A stretch of DNA of 19,386 nucleotides from CAYLSV01 sp964386435 (GCA_964386435.1 CAYLSV010000065.1:1-19386), one strand, 5' to 3'; shown: positions 7,400-15,160, numbered from the stretch's first letter. Notes: generated by a model not told the origin, from the letters alone. Numbers and translations: made by a program.

Positions 7400-7978
7400 A
7401 TGCCTGACGCCTCCAGCCTGATGCCCGATTTCGCCGCGTGGCCTGGGGGGGCGGTGCGGCTCTTGCCCATGCTGGCGCTGCTGGCGCTGGCGGCGGTAAT
7501 TGATCACAAGCACCGCAAGATCCCCAATTGGCTCAACCTCGCGCTCCTGCTGGGCGGCATTGCGACGGCGACGGTGCGGGGCGGGTTGGGGTGGGACGGG
7601 CTGGCCGGGTCGCTGGCCGGGGCGGGGCTCGGGTTCGTGCTCATGCTGCACGCGTTCGTCTTCCGCTTCTCCGGCGGCGGTGATGTGAAGCTGCTCACCG
7701 CCTGCGGGGCGTGGCTCGGGCCGGTCGGCATGCTCATCCTGTTCGCGCTTCAAGCCATCATCGGCATGGTGCTTGTGCTCGGGCAGGCGATTCATCAGGG
7801 CAAGCTCATCCGTTTGCTCCGCAATACCGCCGTGCTCACCGGCGACCTCGTCCACGCCAAGCAGCTCGGCATGGACGACGTGACGGCCACTGCGAAGAGC
7901 ATGAAGAGCATCGACCGGCCGCTGCCCTACGCGGTGCCGGTGCTGGTCGCGGCGCTGGCCCTGCCGCTGTTCGTGTGA
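7400..7978 (+). CDS. CpaA/TadV-type prepilin peptidase (A24 family)
   Basis: A 192-residue polytopic membrane protein with the two catalytic aspartates of the aspartic prepilin peptidases. D35 lies in AAVIDHKHRKIPNWLN and D95 in the GxGD motif SGGGDVKLL. It lacks the N-methylation domain of larger PilD enzymes, as is usual for the CpaA/TadV subgroup. It would cleave prepilin leaders in Tad/Flp pilus or type II-like systems at the cytoplasmic membrane. An alternative in-frame ATG lies at 7421. GATGAT ends 8 nt before the chosen ATG and could be a -10. A TadE-like pseudopilin gene starts 17 nt downstream. No pilus ATPase, secretin or flp gene is nearby, so the rest of the machine lies elsewhere. 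Confidence 0.88.
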   Translation: MPDASSLMPDFAAWPGGAVRLLPMLALLALAAVIDHKHRKIPNWLNLALLLGGIATATVRGGLGWDGLAGSLAGAGLGFVLMLHAFVFRFSGGGDVKLLTACGAWLGPVGMLILFALQAIIGMVLVLGQAIHQGKLIRLLRNTAVLTGDLVHAKQLGMDDVTATAKSMKSIDRPLPYAVPVLVAALALPLFV

Positions 7979-7995
7979 CAGGTTTTCCCGGAAGA

Positions 7996-8445
7996 ATGAT
8001 GATGCAACGCCCGATTACCACCGCCCGCCGCCGCGGCATCTCGACGATCGAGGCCGCCTTGGTCATGCCGATCATCCTGGCCCTCGTGTTTGGGGCCGTT
8101 GAGTTCGGCTGGTACTTCTTCGTCGCCCACAGCGTGCAGGGCGCCGCCCGCGAGGGCGCCCGCAGCGGCATCGTCGCCGGCGGGACGCAGCAGGACGTGC
8201 TCAACGCCGTCGAACGCTCCATGGCCGCCAGCGGCTTCAGCGGGCGGTACAACGTGGTCGTGGAGAGCCCCGGCGGCGGCGCGATCAACGTCGGCAGCGT
8301 TGCCGGCGGTGAGGCCGTCCGTGTCCGCGTTGACGCCGACTGGGATCAAGTCCGGCCCGGCGTCAGCTTCATCAGCGCCTTCACCGGCAGCGCGATCTTC
8401 CCGCCCACTGTGCGGGGCGATACGGTGATGCGGAAGGAAGGGTGA
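7996..8445 (+). CDS. TadE-like pseudopilin
   Basis: The protein has 149 residues. Three consecutive ATGs occur at 7996, 7999 and 8002; the weak site GGAAG at 7990 is best spaced for the third. A short basic N-terminus (TARRRGISTIEAALVMP) is followed by one hydrophobic helix (IILALVFGAVEFGWYFF) and then AHSVQGAAREGARSGI. This is the TadE/TadG pattern of a polar head, a Glu within the first turns of the helix, and an AAREGAR segment after it. Pseudopilins of this kind are processed by CpaA/TadV and help assemble Flp/Tad pili or related secretion complexes. The gene lies 17 nt after the prepilin peptidase gene, its likely processing enzyme. The stop codon lies inside an inverted repeat shared with the converging helicase gene. 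Confidence 0.85.
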   Translation: MMMQRPITTARRRGISTIEAALVMPIILALVFGAVEFGWYFFVAHSVQGAAREGARSGIVAGGTQQDVLNAVERSMAASGFSGRYNVVVESPGGGAINVGSVAGGEAVRVRVDADWDQVRPGVSFISAFTGSAIFPPTVRGDTVMRKEG

Positions 8446-8514
8446 GGTGGTAGGTATTAGGTGCCGAATCTCTTTCTCGCTCCTACTGCCTCGCTCCTAC
8501 CACCTACCACCTCA
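8443..8514. repeat. Inverted repeat spanning both convergent stop codons (possible two-way terminator)
   Basis: Positions 8443-8455 (TGAGGTGGTAGGT) are a perfect 13-bp inverted match to 8502-8514. Each arm begins with the stop codon of the gene that ends there, the tadE-like gene (plus) and the helicase gene (minus). The 46-nt loop contains a direct repeat of TCGCTCCTAC (8477-8486 and 8491-8500). The right arm extends the pattern as a TAGGTGG heptamer repeated about twice. There is no T-run, so intrinsic termination is possible but unproven. Confidence 0.6.
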
Positions 8515-11500
8515 TCTCCCCTTGCCCACCGGCTCCATCATCCCCAACCACTTCTCCACCCGCTCCGGGCTCACCTTCACGCTTGTCTTCAATTCTTGAG
8601 CGAACAGGCTCACCCGGAGTTCCTCGATCAGCCAGCGGACATCGCGGCGGATGGCCGGGTCCGCATTCTCCGGCAGTGCCTTCCAGCGTTGCCAGAGCGG
8701 GCGGACGACGCCCATCGCTTGGAGGTCGCGCTTCAGGCCGGCGTTGTGCAGCTTGTGCCGGCGGATCTTGATCGCCTTCAGGAAGCGCGGCAGCTCGGGC
8801 AACCATCGCGGCGGCACCGCCCGCAGAAAATCGCTGGGCACCAACGCCGCCAACTGCTCGCGCATGTCGGCATAGCTGTCGCTCATCAGATCCGCCTCGG
8901 GCACGTCGAGCAGGGCGTAAATGTCGTGGTAACCATCGAGTGAGGAGCGGGCGTCGCGGACCACCTTCGTCGTCGTCGGGCCGAGGCGATTCCACGCGCT
9001 CTCCAACACTTCTTCAAACTGCGCCCGCGTCCGCACCTCACGCGGATCGTCCCGCGCCAGCACATCGGCGACGGCGGCTGCGAGCTCCGTCTTGAACCGC
9101 CGGCCGCCGAGCGGGGCGGCGAGCAAGGCGAGTTGTTCGACGCCCGGCTCGGTTTCGACGAGTGACTCGAGCTCACGTTTGTAGTCGAGCGCGAACAGCC
9201 GCCGCACGCCGTCGCGGGTCGCCTTGCGAGCGGCATCCTGCGTCTCGAGCAGCCGCAGCGACACGACTTCACCGCCATCGAGCACGGCCGGGTAGCCCTG
9301 CACCGTGCGGCCGTGGTGCTTGACCTCGATGCGGTCGGGCAAGTCGCCGAAGTCCCACGTCGTCACGCCATCGCGAATCCATGGGCTGCCAGGTAGTTCG
9401 GTGAGCAGATCGCGGGCTTCACTTACCAAATCACGCTGCAACTGCCGCACGTCGCGGCCGGCGGCGATGCGCTTGCCCTTGTCGTTTCTCACCTCGATCC
9501 GCAGCCGCAGGTAGTCGTGCAGTTCCTCCGGCTTGAAATCGTCGGCCTTCACCTGCGTGCCGGTCTGCCGCCCCAAGCTCGCCGCCAGCTCGGCCAACAA
9601 ATTGCCCTCGCCAAAGCTCATCCAGTGGACGGCGGTGGCCGCGTGCTGCGGGGCGGGGACGACCTGCCGGCGAACCGGCTTGGGCAGCGTGCGAATCAGA
9701 TCGACGCATTTCTCCTGCAAAAGCCCCGGCACGAGCCAGTCCGGCTTGCGCGGGTCGATGCGGTGCAAATCGGCCAGCCGCACCACCGCCGTCACGCCGT
9801 CGGCCGTGTGGTCGGGGTCGAAGCGGTACTTCAGCCGCAGCGTCAGGCCGTTGCCCATATCCATCTCGCCGGGGAACATCGCCGCGGGCAAGTCCTCGGC
9901 CGTCCGCAGGAGAAGGTCCTTTTTCTCCATGAACAACAGCCGCCGATTCGTCTGCTCGGCGTCGCCGCGCCAGCGGTCGAAGCTGTGGGCGTCGACCACC
10001 TTCGCCGGGATGCGGGCGTCGTAGAAGTCGTACCGCATCTCCGGCCCGNNNNNNNNNNNNNNNNNNNNNNNNNNNNNNNNNNNNNNNNNNNNNNNNNNNN
10101 NNNNNNNNNNNNNNNNNNNNNNNNNNNNNNNNNNNNNNNNNNNNNNNNNNNNNNNNNNNNNNNNNNNNCCCGCCGAGCACGTCGTTGCGGCGGGTCTTGG
10201 CCTGCAGCAGTTCCAGCTCGCGTAAAAGCTCGGCATTGTGCCGGAAAAACGGGGCATCCGTGTCGATGTCGCCGTCGACCAGCGCGTGGTTGATGAACAG
10301 CTGGCGGGCCGTCTTCGGGTCGCGGGGGGCGAGGGCGACGCGGCGGCGGGGTACGAGCGTCAGGCCCTGCAGCACGACCTTCTCGTAGCACACCGCCTGC
10401 CGCCGGCGGCTGTCCCAGTGCGGCTCGCTGACGCTCCGCTTCACCAAATGCCCGGCGGCATGCTCGGCCCACTCCGGGTCGATCGCCGCCGAGGTTCGGC
10501 CGTACAGCTTCTGCGTTTCCACCAGTTCCGCGGCCATCACCCACAGCGGCTTCTTGTCAAAAAGCGCGCTGCCGGGGAAGAGCCAGAACCGTTTGCCCAG
10601 CGTGCCGCCATACTCGTTCTTCGCCGTGCCGTTGGCGTCACGATGGCCGAGGTTGGTGAGCAGCCCGGCCAGCAGCGCCCGGTGCAAATCGTCCGGCTTG
10701 GCCGGCTCGCGGTTGCCGCGGAGGCCCAGATCGCGGGACAATTCGCGGAGCTGCCGGTGGATGTCCTGCCACTCCCGCATCCGCAGCGGGTTGAGGAAGT
10801 GCTCCCGGCACCACTTGCGGGCCTGGTTGTTACTTCGGTCGCGCTGCACGTCTTTGTGCGCGTTCCATAGTCTGAGCAAACTGAGGAAGTCGCCGCCGGG
10901 GTCACGAAACTCGCTTTGCTTCTCGTCGGCTTGTTGCCGTTTGTCGAGCGGCCGTTCGCGCGGGTCCTGGATGGAGAGGGCGGCGGTGATGACAAGCGTT
11001 TCGGCGACGCAGCCCCACTCGCCGGCGGCGAGCAGCATGCGGCCGAGCTTCGGGTCGATCGGCAACCGGGCCAACCGGCGGCCGAGCGGGGTGAGCTTCT
11101 TGTGCTCGTCCAGCGCCTGCAGTTCGAGCAGGGTCTGGTAGCCGTCCTTGAGCTGGCGGTAGTCGGGCGGGTCAAGGAACGGGAAGTCCTCCGGGCGGCC
11201 GAGGTTCAGCGCCTTCATCTGCAGGATGACGCTGGCGAGGTTGGTCCGCAGCACCTCCGGGTCGGTGAACTCCGGCCGGCTGTTGAAGTCGCTCTCCGAG
11301 TAGAGCCGCACCGCGACGCCCTCGGCGACGCGGCCGCAGCGGCCGCTGCGTTGGTTGGCCGACGCTTGGCTGATCGGCTCGATGGGCAGCCGCTGCACCT
11401 TGCCGCGGGGCGAATACCGACTGATCCGGGCCAGGCCGGGGTCGATGACGTAGCGGATGCCCGGCACCGTCAGCGACGTCTCGGCGACGTTGGTGGCCAG

Positions 11501-12547
11501 CACGATCCGCCGCTTCTTCGCCGGCTTGAACACCCGCATCTGCTCCTCGCCGGAGAGCCGGGCGTAGAGCGGCAGGATCTCGGCGTCCCGCAGATCGGCC
11601 TTGCCGAGCGCTTCGGCGACTTCGCGGATGTCGCGTTCTCCGGTGAGAAACACCAACGTGTCGGCGTCGCTGCGACTCGGAGCCTCCCGGCCAACGGCCC
11701 TTACGGCATCGACGATGGCGGCGGCGAGGTCGGGCTCTTCGTCCTTGTCGAGCGTCGGATCGTCAGGATCGACCAGCGGCTGATACCGCACCTCGACCGG
11801 GTAGGTGCGGCCGCTGACCTCGACGATCGGGGCGTCAACACCCTCGTGTTCGAAGTGCTTGCTGAACCGCTCGACGTCGATGGTCGCCGACGTGATGACG
11901 AGCTTCAGGTCCGGGCGGCGGGGCAGCAGATTTTTCAGGTAGCCGAGGAGAAAGTCGATGTTCAGGCTGCGTTCGTGGGCCTCGTCGATGATGATCGTGT
12001 CGTAGTTGCTGAGGAAGCGGTCGCCCTGGGTTTCGGCGAGCAAGATGCCGTCGGTCATCAGCTTGACCATCGTGTCGGGGCCGGCTTCGTCGGTGAAGCG
12101 GACCTTGTAGCCGACGATGCCGCCGAGCTGCGTGCCGAGTTCGTCGGCAATGCGGCTGGCGACGGATCGGGCGGCGAGGCGGCGGGGCTGGGTGTGGCCG
12201 ATCTGCCCGGCGACGCCGCGGCCCAGATCGAGGCAAATCTTTGGGAGCTGCGTCGTCTTGCCGCTGCCGGTTTCGCCGGCGACGATGACGACCTGGTGAT
12301 CGCGGATGGCCTCGGCAATGTCCTGCCGCTTGGCGGCGATGGGCAGTTCTTCGGGATAATCGATGCCCGGCCGCAGCTTCGACCGCCGCTCGACCTCGGC
12401 GGCAGAGTCGATCACGCGGCTCACCGTCCGCTCGTCGGGCTCGCGGTTTTGGCGGCGGGCGTCGCTCAGGCGGCGCAGCAACCCGTGCCGGTGCCGCAGC
12501 ATGCCGCGGTTGGCGAGGTCGATGAGTTGTTGCAAATCCTCGGGCAA
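8512..12547 (-). CDS. hrpA: HrpA-type DEAH-box ATP-dependent RNA helicase (interrupted by an assembly gap)
   Basis: The gene starts at TTG 12547. The first 793 codons run to the N-gap, and 511 residues continue after it in another nominal frame. Together they match HrpA, which is ~1300 residues in E. coli. Visible motifs are Walker A GETGSGKTTQ, DEAH in IIDEAHERSLN, SATID, and motif VI QRSGRCGR, followed by the HA2/OB region. The long HrpA-specific C-terminal domain is also present (GLTLRLKYRFDP...DGVTAVVRL, LPKPVRRQVVPAP). HrpA helicases remodel RNA and act in mRNA processing and ribosome rescue. No Shine-Dalgarno site precedes the TTG. ATG 12558, two bases after the upstream stop, is out of frame. 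The gene lies 13 nt after the Trm112-like gene, so co-transcription is likely. Confidence 0.93.
10049..10168. other. Assembly gap (120 N) inside the hrpA gene
   Basis: A run of exactly 120 Ns. The helicase frame is intact on both sides but out of phase across it. To restore the frame the true length must be 2 mod 3, and 120 is 0 mod 3, so the run is a placeholder. Confidence 0.98.
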
Positions 12548-12560
12548 CGCGGGCTCATGA

Positions 12561-12806
12561 TCAGGCGAACACCTCGACGCCCTCGGCCTTGAGCTTCTCG
12601 CGCAAAGCGTCCAGCGAGTCGACGCCCTCGGGCAGCTCGGCCTCCTCGACGAGCAGCACGGGGATGCCGTCGCGGATCGCGTAGCGGAGGCCGCCGACCT
12701 CGGCGATCAGTTCGTCGCCGTCGTGGCGGAGCGGGCTGCGGGTCAGCGGGCAGCGGAGCAACGCCAGCACTTGCGGCGTCAGCGAGGCGTTGGTCGTGGC
12801 ACTCAT
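12561..12806 (-). CDS. Trm112/YcaR (UPF0434)-like small protein lacking zinc cysteines
   Basis: The protein has 81 residues from ATG 12806. The family core is clear: VLALLRCPLTRSPLRHDG, then a short strand pair and YAIRDGIPVLLVEEAE. In Trm112-type zinc proteins the first loop is CPxC and a second Cys pair follows. Here only the first Cys remains (CPLT), and the second site reads IAEVGG, so zinc binding is unlikely. Family members are small scaffold or activator subunits of methyltransferases, but the bacterial YcaR branch is poorly characterised. The charged tail (LDALREKLKAEGVEVFA) is extra. The gene starts 11 nt after an uncharacterised gene and ends 13 nt before hrpA, so it is the middle gene of a three-gene unit. 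Confidence 0.82.
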   Translation of the reverse strand: MSATTNASLTPQVLALLRCPLTRSPLRHDGDELIAEVGGLRYAIRDGIPVLLVEEAELPEGVDSLDALREKLKAEGVEVFA

Positions 12807-12817
12807 CGGAGCCGAGT

Positions 12818-13564
12818 TTAGGAGGGCCAACGGGTGCGCATAAACGCCGCGACGGCCGGGCGGCGGAGGGTGGCGGCGGCGTCGAGCAGCAGCAATTGGT
12901 CGACGCCCACGGCTCGGCCGCGGGTGATCAGCGGCAGCAACAGAAGTTCCGCCAGCGGCAACGTGTCGGGCGACAACAGGGCCGCGTGAACGGCCAGCGG
13001 TTGACCGGTCGCGTGGTCGGGCTGCGTCTCGGCCTGGTGGTAAGCAGCGATGTCCGCGGCGGCTCGCAGCAACTCGGCGTCGCCGGCGAGGCCGGCGTAG
13101 GTGCAAAGGGCGTGCAGCAGCACCAACTCACCGTACCAACGCGGCTCGGGGTTGCTGCCGTCGTCGGTCAGCCGGGCCTTTTGGTGGGCGATGCGGCCGA
13201 AGGTGGCGGCGGCTTGTTCTGCGCATCGGCCGGCGGCGAACAGGGCGAGGTGGTCGAACGCGAGTCGCAAGGCGCTTTGGTCGTTCAAACCGCCGAAGGG
13301 CTGGTCCGGCCACGCCTCGTCGGCGGATCGGTTGGCGGCGGCGTCGACGGGCTCGGGCGGCAGGGGGCGGTTGGCGTTGAACTCGCCCAGCAGGAACAGG
13401 CCGGCATAGTGCGGCCGGCGGTGGCCGCCGCCGTCGGCGGGGTCGAGCAAATCGTGGGCCGATAACTCAACTTCCGGCGTCTCTTGGGCCGATTGCTGTA
13501 GCAGGGCAACGTGCCGCCGAACCCCCGGCGGCAAGTCGTCGATGGGCAAGAGGTCGTCGGACAC
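12818..13564 (-). CDS. Conserved-looking protein of unknown function
   Basis: A 248-residue protein from GTG 13564 that I cannot assign to a family. It is acidic and Ala/Leu-rich, probably all-helical and soluble, with no signal peptide or transmembrane segment. Features that look conserved are YAGLFLLGEFNANRP near residue 55, RWYGELVLLHALCTYA near 143, and a polar turn YHQAETQPDHATGQPLAVHA near 175. The His/Asp/Gln cluster in that turn could be a site. Gene-like GC-rich third positions and the tight 11-nt spacing to the Trm112-like gene support a real gene. The start has no Shine-Dalgarno site, but TACGAT ends 5 nt before the GTG on the minus strand, which would fit a leaderless mRNA. Confidence 0.75.
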   Translation of the reverse strand: MSDDLLPIDDLPPGVRRHVALLQQSAQETPEVELSAHDLLDPADGGGHRRPHYAGLFLLGEFNANRPLPPEPVDAAANRSADEAWPDQPFGGLNDQSALRLAFDHLALFAAGRCAEQAAATFGRIAHQKARLTDDGSNPEPRWYGELVLLHALCTYAGLAGDAELLRAAADIAAYHQAETQPDHATGQPLAVHAALLSPDTLPLAELLLLPLITRGRAVGVDQLLLLDAAATLRRPAVAAFMRTRWPS

Positions 13565-13569
13565 GACGG

Positions 13570-13575
13570 ATCGTA
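13570..13575 (-). promoter_or_regulatory. Candidate -10 element for a leaderless GTG start
   Basis: The minus strand reads TACGAT (4 of 6 matches to TATAAT), ending 5 nt before GTG 13564. TTGCTC (13595-13600, minus strand) is a weak -35 with a 19-bp spacer. The rest of the divergent gap to 13714 shows only short palindromes. Confidence 0.35.
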
Positions 13576-13714
13576 TCCGCCGGCTTCACCACCGGAGCAA
13601 GCGCGCGAGTCGAAACAAGTTACCCGGCTTGGCAGAAGTTCGCCGCAAAGTCGCGGTTCCTGAGGCGATTCGCCTTGAGGTGGTGCCGAAGCTCCCGAAG
13701 ATCGCCAGCTCAGC

Positions 13715-13719
13715 AGGAG
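13715..13719 (+). promoter_or_regulatory. Shine-Dalgarno site choosing the DUF2203 gene start
   Basis: AGGAG lies 5 nt before ATG 13725. It rejects the 61-residue upstream extension of the frame, which would overlap the divergent gene and has no similarity to the family. Confidence 0.65.
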
Positions 13720-13724
13720 ATGTC

Positions 13725-14144
13725 ATGCCGTCACGGAACGACCAGTGCCAACCCACCCAACGCCTCGGCCACCGTTTGGCTGGGCTGCTCGTCGGCGAGC
13801 CGGCGAGGCGGCGGCGCGGCTTCACGGTCGACGACGCCAACCGGATGCTGCCGCTGGTCCGCCGGATCGCGGCCGACGCGGCGCGGGAGTGCCAGACGGC
13901 CCGGACGCTGCACGACGCGCTCAACCACACGGCCGTTGAGCCGGATCGGCACCGGCTTCGGGATGAGTTGTCCCGCAGCGCCACCAAGCTCGAAGCGCTG
14001 AGCGACGAGATGCGGCGGCTTGGCCCGGAGCTGATCGACTACCGCAGCGGCAACGTCGAGTTCGTCGGCCCCGAGCCGGCGGCGCGGTTCAACTGGAAAC
14101 TGGGCGACGAGGCGGTGTCGGCCGTCAGCCCGGCGGGTTGCTGA
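13725..14144 (+). CDS. DUF2203 family protein
   Basis: The protein has 139 residues from ATG 13725. It shows the DUF2203 pattern: an N-terminal FTVDDANRMLPLVRRIAAD, a long helical hairpin (RDELSRSATKLEALSDEM), then RLGPELIDYRSGNVEFVG and a closing NWKLGDEAV, which matches the usual cWklGE...v segment. The first ~25 residues, rich in basic residues, are extra. DUF2203 proteins are small, soluble and of unknown function. The gene is divergent from the 248-residue gene. Its last 20 bp overlap the end of the converging small membrane protein gene. Confidence 0.8.
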   Translation: MPSRNDQCQPTQRLGHRLAGLLVGEPARRRRGFTVDDANRMLPLVRRIAADAARECQTARTLHDALNHTAVEPDRHRLRDELSRSATKLEALSDEMRRLGPELIDYRSGNVEFVGPEPAARFNWKLGDEAVSAVSPAGC

Positions 14145-14301
14145 GAATCGCCAGGAGCACCAGGACGCCGCCGGCGATCAAGAGGATGTAGCTGGTGGTG
14201 CGCCACAACCCGCGCCGCCGCTTGTTCTTGATCGCGAGCTTGGCGAACACCCAAGCCGCGGCCCCGGCGATCAAGAAGACGATGCCGACGTTCCAGAGCA
14301 T
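14125..14301 (-). CDS. Small two-helix membrane protein
   Basis: The protein has 58 residues from ATG 14301. It has two hydrophobic helices (WNVGIVFLIAGAAAWVFAKL and YILLIAGGVLVLLAIL) separated by a very basic loop (IKNKRRRGLWRTT), which predicts both ends outside and the loop in the cytoplasm. No family is recognised. The gene starts 8 nt after the stop of the hydrolase gene, preceded by a weak GGCGG, and overlaps the convergent DUF2203 gene by 20 bp. The clear topology and operon spacing support a real gene despite its size. Confidence 0.6.
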   Translation of the reverse strand: MLWNVGIVFLIAGAAAWVFAKLAIKNKRRRGLWRTTSYILLIAGGVLVLLAILSNPPG

Positions 14302-14309
14302 CCGCCAGC

Positions 14310-14801
14310 TTAGCCGCCATCGGCAAGGCAACGGATCGTGCGCCGCAGGTGCCGCCTGACCAGCGTTTTACCGACAATACCGTCGTGGCCGAGGCCCAGG
14401 CGGCGGTTGGTGAACGGGCAGTCGGCACCGCGGATCGGGTGGGAGTACGGCGGCACGCCCCAGCACCGCCGCCGCCGGTAACACGCTGCCGATTGCACCG
14501 AAGGCGGCAGGACGAACGATTTGGTGTCAAGAATCCCCCAGCCGCGGATCGGCACCGGGTCGAGCAGCAGCAGGTGGTCGACGCACGCCACCGACCGTGC
14601 CGCCCGCACCAGGCGGCCGCCGCCGAAGCTGTGGCCCACCCAGATGGTCGGGCCCGGCGACGACACGATGTCATCCCGCCAACCGAGTTGCCGCACCGTC
14701 GCTCGCTCGCTCTCCGCGAGTTCCACGAGCACCCGCCAAAGCCGCCGCAGCCGCCGCGACGGCGTGAGCCCGAGCACGAACACCGCGTGAACCGTCGGCA
14801 C
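14310..14801 (-). CDS. Short alpha/beta hydrolase-like protein
   Basis: The protein has 163 residues from GTG 14801; TTG 14807 would add two. The nucleophile elbow IWVGHSFGGGRLV (a G-x-S-x-G-type turn, serine ~58) follows a short N-terminal strand, HAVFVLGLTP. A likely acid lies in HLLLLDPVP and a late His in GLGHDGIVG, so a Ser-Asp-His triad can be proposed. At this length the fold must be minimal, lacking a cap domain. The substrate is unknown; an esterase or lipase-like role is the family default. It is followed after 8 nt by a small membrane protein on the same strand. Upstream lies the hairpin-rich intergenic region. Confidence 0.68.
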   Translation of the reverse strand: MPTVHAVFVLGLTPSRRLRRLWRVLVELAESERATVRQLGWRDDIVSSPGPTIWVGHSFGGGRLVRAARSVACVDHLLLLDPVPIRGWGILDTKSFVLPPSVQSAACYRRRRCWGVPPYSHPIRGADCPFTNRRLGLGHDGIVGKTLVRRHLRRTIRCLADGG

Positions 14802-14806
14802 GGGCA

Positions 14807-14812
14807 AGGTTA
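14807..14812 (-). promoter_or_regulatory. Weak candidate -10 element before the hydrolase gene
   Basis: The minus strand reads TAACCT, ending 5 nt before GTG 14801. It has only the TA...T bases of the consensus and no clear -35. It is listed because the spacing repeats that seen at other genes here. Confidence 0.2.
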
Positions 14813-14849
14813 GCGAGGTCGGCTGCCGGACCTCCGCCCCGCAGTTGGA

Positions 14850-14912
14850 GCGGGCACCCGGGCGACCGGCGCCGAGGAGCGCCGGCCTCTCAAACCCGGC
14901 CCGGGTGCCCGC
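14850..14912. repeat. Nested palindrome (14-bp arms enclosing a 7-bp hairpin)
   Basis: Arms 14850-14863 (GCGGGCACCCGGGC) and 14899-14912 are perfect reverse complements. Inside the 35-nt loop, CCGGCGC (14866-14872) pairs with GCGCCGG (14879-14885) around a 6-nt loop. There is no T-run on either strand, so a simple intrinsic terminator is unlikely. It could be a REP-like element, a cruciform or a structured RNA. Confidence 0.65.
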
Positions 14913-14936
14913 GCCAGCCGCGCGGTGGTGTGCCAG

Positions 14937-14968
14937 GGCCGATCCGCAGGTTGCGCTGCGAATCGGCC
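14937..14968. repeat. Stem-loop with 13-bp arms, one mismatch
   Basis: GGCCGATCCGCAG (14937-14949) pairs with 14956-14968 (CTGCGAATCGGCC) with a single mismatch and a 6-nt loop. It lies 24 bp from the nested palindrome in the same divergent gap. Confidence 0.55.
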
Positions 14969-14970
14969 GG

Positions 14971-15035
14971 GCGGGGCGGCGGTCTCTCCCTCCGGACCGC
15001 CCCGCACGTCCACGAAGGGTCCCCCTTTAACGTGG
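14971..15035. repeat. Two further stem-loops, each with a 3-nt bulge
   Basis: Stem one: GCGGGG (14971-14976) pairs with CCCCGC (15000-15005) and CGGTC (14980-14984) with GACCG (14995-14999), leaving CGG bulged. Stem two: CCACG (15010-15014) pairs with CGTGG (15031-15035) and AAGGG (15015-15019) with CCCTT (15023-15027), leaving TAA bulged and a 3-nt loop. Downstream, 15036-15125 shows nothing I can assign. Confidence 0.45.
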
Positions 15036-15125
15036 CGTGGTTGTGATCATCTTCGGCAGCCCGACCCGTTCCGGCGATTGACCCTTACCGGGCAGTGGGT
15101 GGCACGCCGCCAGATTGGGGCGACG

Positions 15126-15154
15126 TTGACAGATGTTGCGGTCGCGGGGACATT
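15126..15154 (+). promoter_or_regulatory. Promoter candidate of the LuxR-type regulator
   Basis: A perfect -35 TTGACA (15126-15131) is followed after 17 bp by GACATT (15149-15154), which matches 3 of 6 bases of TATAAT. Six bases later comes GTG 15161. The predicted transcription start coincides with the start codon, so the mRNA would be leaderless. Confidence 0.5.
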
Positions 15155-15160
15155 ACAGGC

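Noticed and set aside
8443..8514. The TAGGTGG/TACCACC repeats as a CRISPR or mobile-element end.
   Set aside because: Only two short copies with no spacers, no target duplication and no transposase nearby.
12556..12558. An ATG two bases after the Trm112-like stop as the hrpA start.
   Set aside because: It is out of frame with the helicase; it would need a one-base change that I cannot support, so the in-frame TTG 12547 is kept.
10916..12592. A 558-codon plus-strand frame opposite hrpA.
   Set aside because: It lies entirely over the helicase domains and has no recognisable motif; typical antisense openness in GC-rich coding sequence.
14845..15030. A short plus-strand open frame through the hairpin region.
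   Set aside because: Arg/Pro-rich translation with no start signals; the palindromes explain the composition better.
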